Source of the DNA: Mucilaginibacter pankratovii
Lineage (GTDB): Bacteria; Bacteroidota; Bacteroidia; Sphingobacteriales; Sphingobacteriaceae
NCBI RefSeq assembly: GCF_014773265.1
Contig: NZ_JACWMY010000003.1
Coordinates: 372,001 to 436,000 of the forward strand
Length of the DNA stretch: 64,000 nucleotides
Direction of reading: 5' to 3'
Shown: positions 62,163-64,000 of the stretch, piece after piece
Layout of the letters: every line of letters begins with the position of its first letter
How positions within the stretch are numbered: the stretch's first letter is position 1
Made by a program: the position numbers and the translations under genes
The notes under the pieces: generated by a model
The model's input: only the letters and a program-made list of their open reading frames with translations
Told to the model about the DNA's origin: nothing
The model's database searches: none

Positions 62163-62801
62163 CTACTTGTTTTTGATAATGATGCTCTCTATCACCACTG
62201 TAGCGTGTTCGCACTTATCGGTAGTGCGCTCCAGAGCGGCTAATATCTCCGTATATTTGATTAGTTCTACCGAGTTTTTTTCGATCTCCATAACCGCGCT
62301 AACGGCTTTGCCCGATACCTGGTCGGCATAATGCTCCAGCTGCTTAATTTTATTACAGTTGTCTTTTATCGCATCCGAGTTATCTAAATTACTCAGGCCC
62401 GTAACAGCTGCCTGCAATTCCATACAGCTTTCTATAATAATACCCGCTAATTCTTTGATAGCCGGGCTTGCCGGTTCTGATTGAAACAGGCTATATCTGC
62501 GCGATGAAATATGGATATAATCGCAAATGTTATTGATTGAAGAGGCCAAAGCATACATATCGCTGCGGGCAAATGGCGATACAAAGGCCTTTGCCGAAGC
62601 CAGGTAAACCTTGTGTTTTACCTCGTTCCCTGATTGTTTAAGGCGGCTTATTTGGTTAAGCTGAATATTATGGTCTTCCGATTCGCCACTTACCAATTTA
62701 AATAGCAGTTCGGCCATTTGTATATTGATAGTGCACGATTGGTCGAACAGGTCAAAAAATGCGCGGTCTTTTGGTACCAAAAACTTTAACAGGGTTGCCA
62801 T
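62163..62801 (-). CDS. DUF47 (PhoU-like) family protein
   Basis: A 212-residue all-helical protein: LKFLVPKDRAFFDLFDQ at the N-terminus, QLNQISRLKQSGNEVKHKVYL, then FARSDMYALASSINNICDYIHIS and a C-terminal ILAALERTTDKCEHATVVIESI. This is the DUF47 family, relatives of PhoU that often accompany PiT phosphate transporters and regulate them. No pit gene is visible here; it could lie outside the window. The start is followed upstream by an 84-base gap to the histidine kinase stop. Confidence 0.9.
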   Translation of the reverse strand: MATLLKFLVPKDRAFFDLFDQSCTINIQMAELLFKLVSGESEDHNIQLNQISRLKQSGNEVKHKVYLASAKAFVSPFARSDMYALASSINNICDYIHISSRRYSLFQSEPASPAIKELAGIIIESCMELQAAVTGLSNLDNSDAIKDNCNKIKQLEHYADQVSGKAVSAVMEIEKNSVELIKYTEILAALERTTDKCEHATVVIESIIIKNK

Positions 62802-62885
62802 GTATTAGCTATTTGCTACAAACCTACAAAAAGCATATTAAGCCTGTGTTAATGTTTGGTTTTATATAGGCAATAAGCTTTAAAA

Positions 62886-64000
62886 TTACATCCCCGGTAT
62901 AAATATTTCTATCCGCGTGCCTTTAAGCTGTTCGCTTTGTACCTGCATCTTACCATCCAGCAGGTTTACCCGGGCGGCGATATTTTTCCAGCCGATACCC
63001 TTAGATTCATCTATTTTACTGGCATCAAAGCCCTTTCCGTTGTCTTTGATGCTCAGTGTAAGGTTGCTTTCTTTTTGAACGATATCAATATCGATGTGCG
63101 TTGCCTGCGCGTGCTTCATCATATTATTTAGTACTTCCTGCACAATGCGGTATATCGAAAGCTCGTTGGGCTTGGCAAACTGGTATTGCCTGATATCTTC
63201 GGGCACGTTCAGCATCACCTCGGTACCACCCGCCAGGTTCACCTTTTGGCAAAGATCCTCCAAGGCGGCAAACAGACCGAAATTAAGCCCTTCGGGTATC
63301 AGGTTGTGCGATATGTGGCGAACTTCGTTAATGGTTTTATCGACTAAATTAAGGGCGTTGTTTACCGCGGGCACTTCTGCATCCTGTGGTTGTAACACCG
63401 AGATGTTCATTTTGATGACCGAAAGCATCTGGCCAATGCTATCATGCAGATCGCGGGCTATGCGGATGCGCTCTTTCTGCTCGCCTTCAAAAAGCGATTT
63501 GGTTGCTATCTCCTGTTGCTTAAATACTTCGGCCTGCAGGCGTTTTTCCTGCTTGTATTTATTTTTGCGGATGATAAGGAAGGCTAAAGATACCCCCAGA
63601 ATTAATAATATAACCGAGCCAAACAGCCAGTAGTTTTTGCGGCTTATTTCAAACTGCTGTTGCTGTATCAGTTTTTGCTTGCGTTCGGTTTCAAACTTTA
63701 CGTTCAATTCCGATAGCTGCCGGGTGTTATCCAGGTTGATGAATTTGTCTTTGCTTTGGGCATACAGCTTATGATATTCAAAAGCGCTTTTGTAATCGCC
63801 CGCTTTAGCTGCCGCGTCCCCCATACTATCATAGGCCGATTCAACAATTTCGATAGCGTTTATTTTTGTGGCGATAGCTATGCTTTTTTCGCAATAAAGC
63901 TTGGCGTTTTTAAAATCGCCCAGCTCGCCATACAGGTTGCCGATATTATTATAAGTGGCGGCCATCATCCACTCATCACCGGTTTTTAAAGAAAGATCTA
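62886..64000 (-). CDS. TPR-containing sensor histidine kinase (N-terminus cut by window)
   Basis: The frame is open through the right edge (codons continue DLSFKTGDEW before the ATG at 63968), so this is a partial gene, 371 residues visible. Layout: TPR repeats (NNIGNLYGELGDFKNAKLYC, SMGDAAAKAGDYKSAFEY), coiled-coil, one membrane helix (WLFGSVILLILGVSLAFLI), then a HisKA_3 domain with phospho-His in RIRIARDLHDSIGQMLSV and an HATPase_c domain (YRIVQEVLNNMMKHAQ, IKDNGKGFDAS, GIGWKNIAARVNLLDG). This is the LuxR/NarL-partner kinase class common in Bacteroidota. The cognate response regulator is not in the window. Signal unknown. Confidence 0.92.
   Translation of the reverse strand, partial: DLSLKTGDEWMMAATYNNIGNLYGELGDFKNAKLYCEKSIAIATKINAIEIVESAYDSMGDAAAKAGDYKSAFEYHKLYAQSKDKFINLDNTRQLSELNVKFETERKQKLIQQQQFEISRKNYWLFGSVILLILGVSLAFLIIRKNKYKQEKRLQAEVFKQQEIATKSLFEGEQKERIRIARDLHDSIGQMLSVIKMNISVLQPQDAEVPAVNNALNLVDKTINEVRHISHNLIPEGLNFGLFAALEDLCQKVNLAGGTEVMLNVPEDIRQYQFAKPNELSIYRIVQEVLNNMMKHAQATHIDIDIVQKESNLTLSIKDNGKGFDASKIDESKGIGWKNIAARVNLLDGKMQVQSEQLKGTRIEIFIPGM

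Noticed and set aside
63094..63633. Plus-strand 179-codon ORF in the histidine kinase region
   Set aside because: It is antisense to the HisKA_3/HATPase domains and has no recognisable feature.

Overview
The window is chromosomal DNA of a Bacteroidota bacterium, most likely a soil or plant-associated Sphingobacteriaceae; Mucilaginibacter or a close relative is my inference, not proven here. Supporting signs are two SusC/SusD pairs, two proteins with the gliding-motility (CHU_C) C-terminal sorting domain of type 9 secretion, promoter -7 boxes of the form TAnnTTTG, few Shine-Dalgarno sequences, GH92 and GH76 mannan enzymes, and many short palindromic intergenic repeats. No phage, transposase, rRNA or CRISPR array was seen.

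Layout. 1-2564: 3' part of infB, whose start lies before the window. 2768-6743 (minus): recQ, a DinB-like gene and murF, closely packed. 7075-13486: secreted M14 peptidase, acyltransferase-3 membrane protein and a TonB-dependent outer-membrane receptor. 13716-15943 (minus): a padR-pspC-small protein stress-type operon with a visible PadR operator. 16128-21719: a SusC/SusD/DUF1735 cluster without enzymes. 22053-26735: secreted CarboxypepD_reg-like protein, DoxX, LD-carboxypeptidase and metG. 26861-26932: tRNA-Arg(CCT), followed by an AT-rich DUF2971 gene. 28099-30913: TRIC-type channel, a small membrane protein and an SRPBCC/ArsR/SRPBCC operon with two operator palindromes. 31151-34852: large type 9 secreted beta-propeller protein.

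34946-42153 is a complete L-rhamnose catabolic locus: RhaT symporter, bifunctional rhamnulose-1-P aldolase/dehydrogenase, RhaI isomerase, FGGY kinase and GntR regulator. An identical 16-bp motif precedes both rhaT and the aldolase gene. 42438-56796 is an alpha-mannan utilisation locus: a membrane-spanning regulator (lectin-like plus kelch sensor outside, winged-helix/BTAD transcription activator inside), SusC, SusD, DUF3823, an unclassified secreted enzyme-like protein, GH92 alpha-mannosidase and GH76 endo-alpha-1,6-mannanase. The expected path is that GH76 and GH92 cut mannan, SusCD imports oligosaccharides, and the membrane regulator senses a glycan and switches on the operon.

56924-64000: a methyltransferase, azoreductase with divergent HxlR regulator, rlmF, a second type 9 cargo protein, a histone-H1-like protein, a tiny membrane protein, a DUF47 (PhoU-like) protein and a TPR histidine kinase cut by the window end.

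The most unusual items are the one-component transmembrane regulator of the mannan locus, the unclassified protein at 51104-53284, and a dispersed ~110-145 bp structured intergenic element present three times (23018, 28790, 42204).
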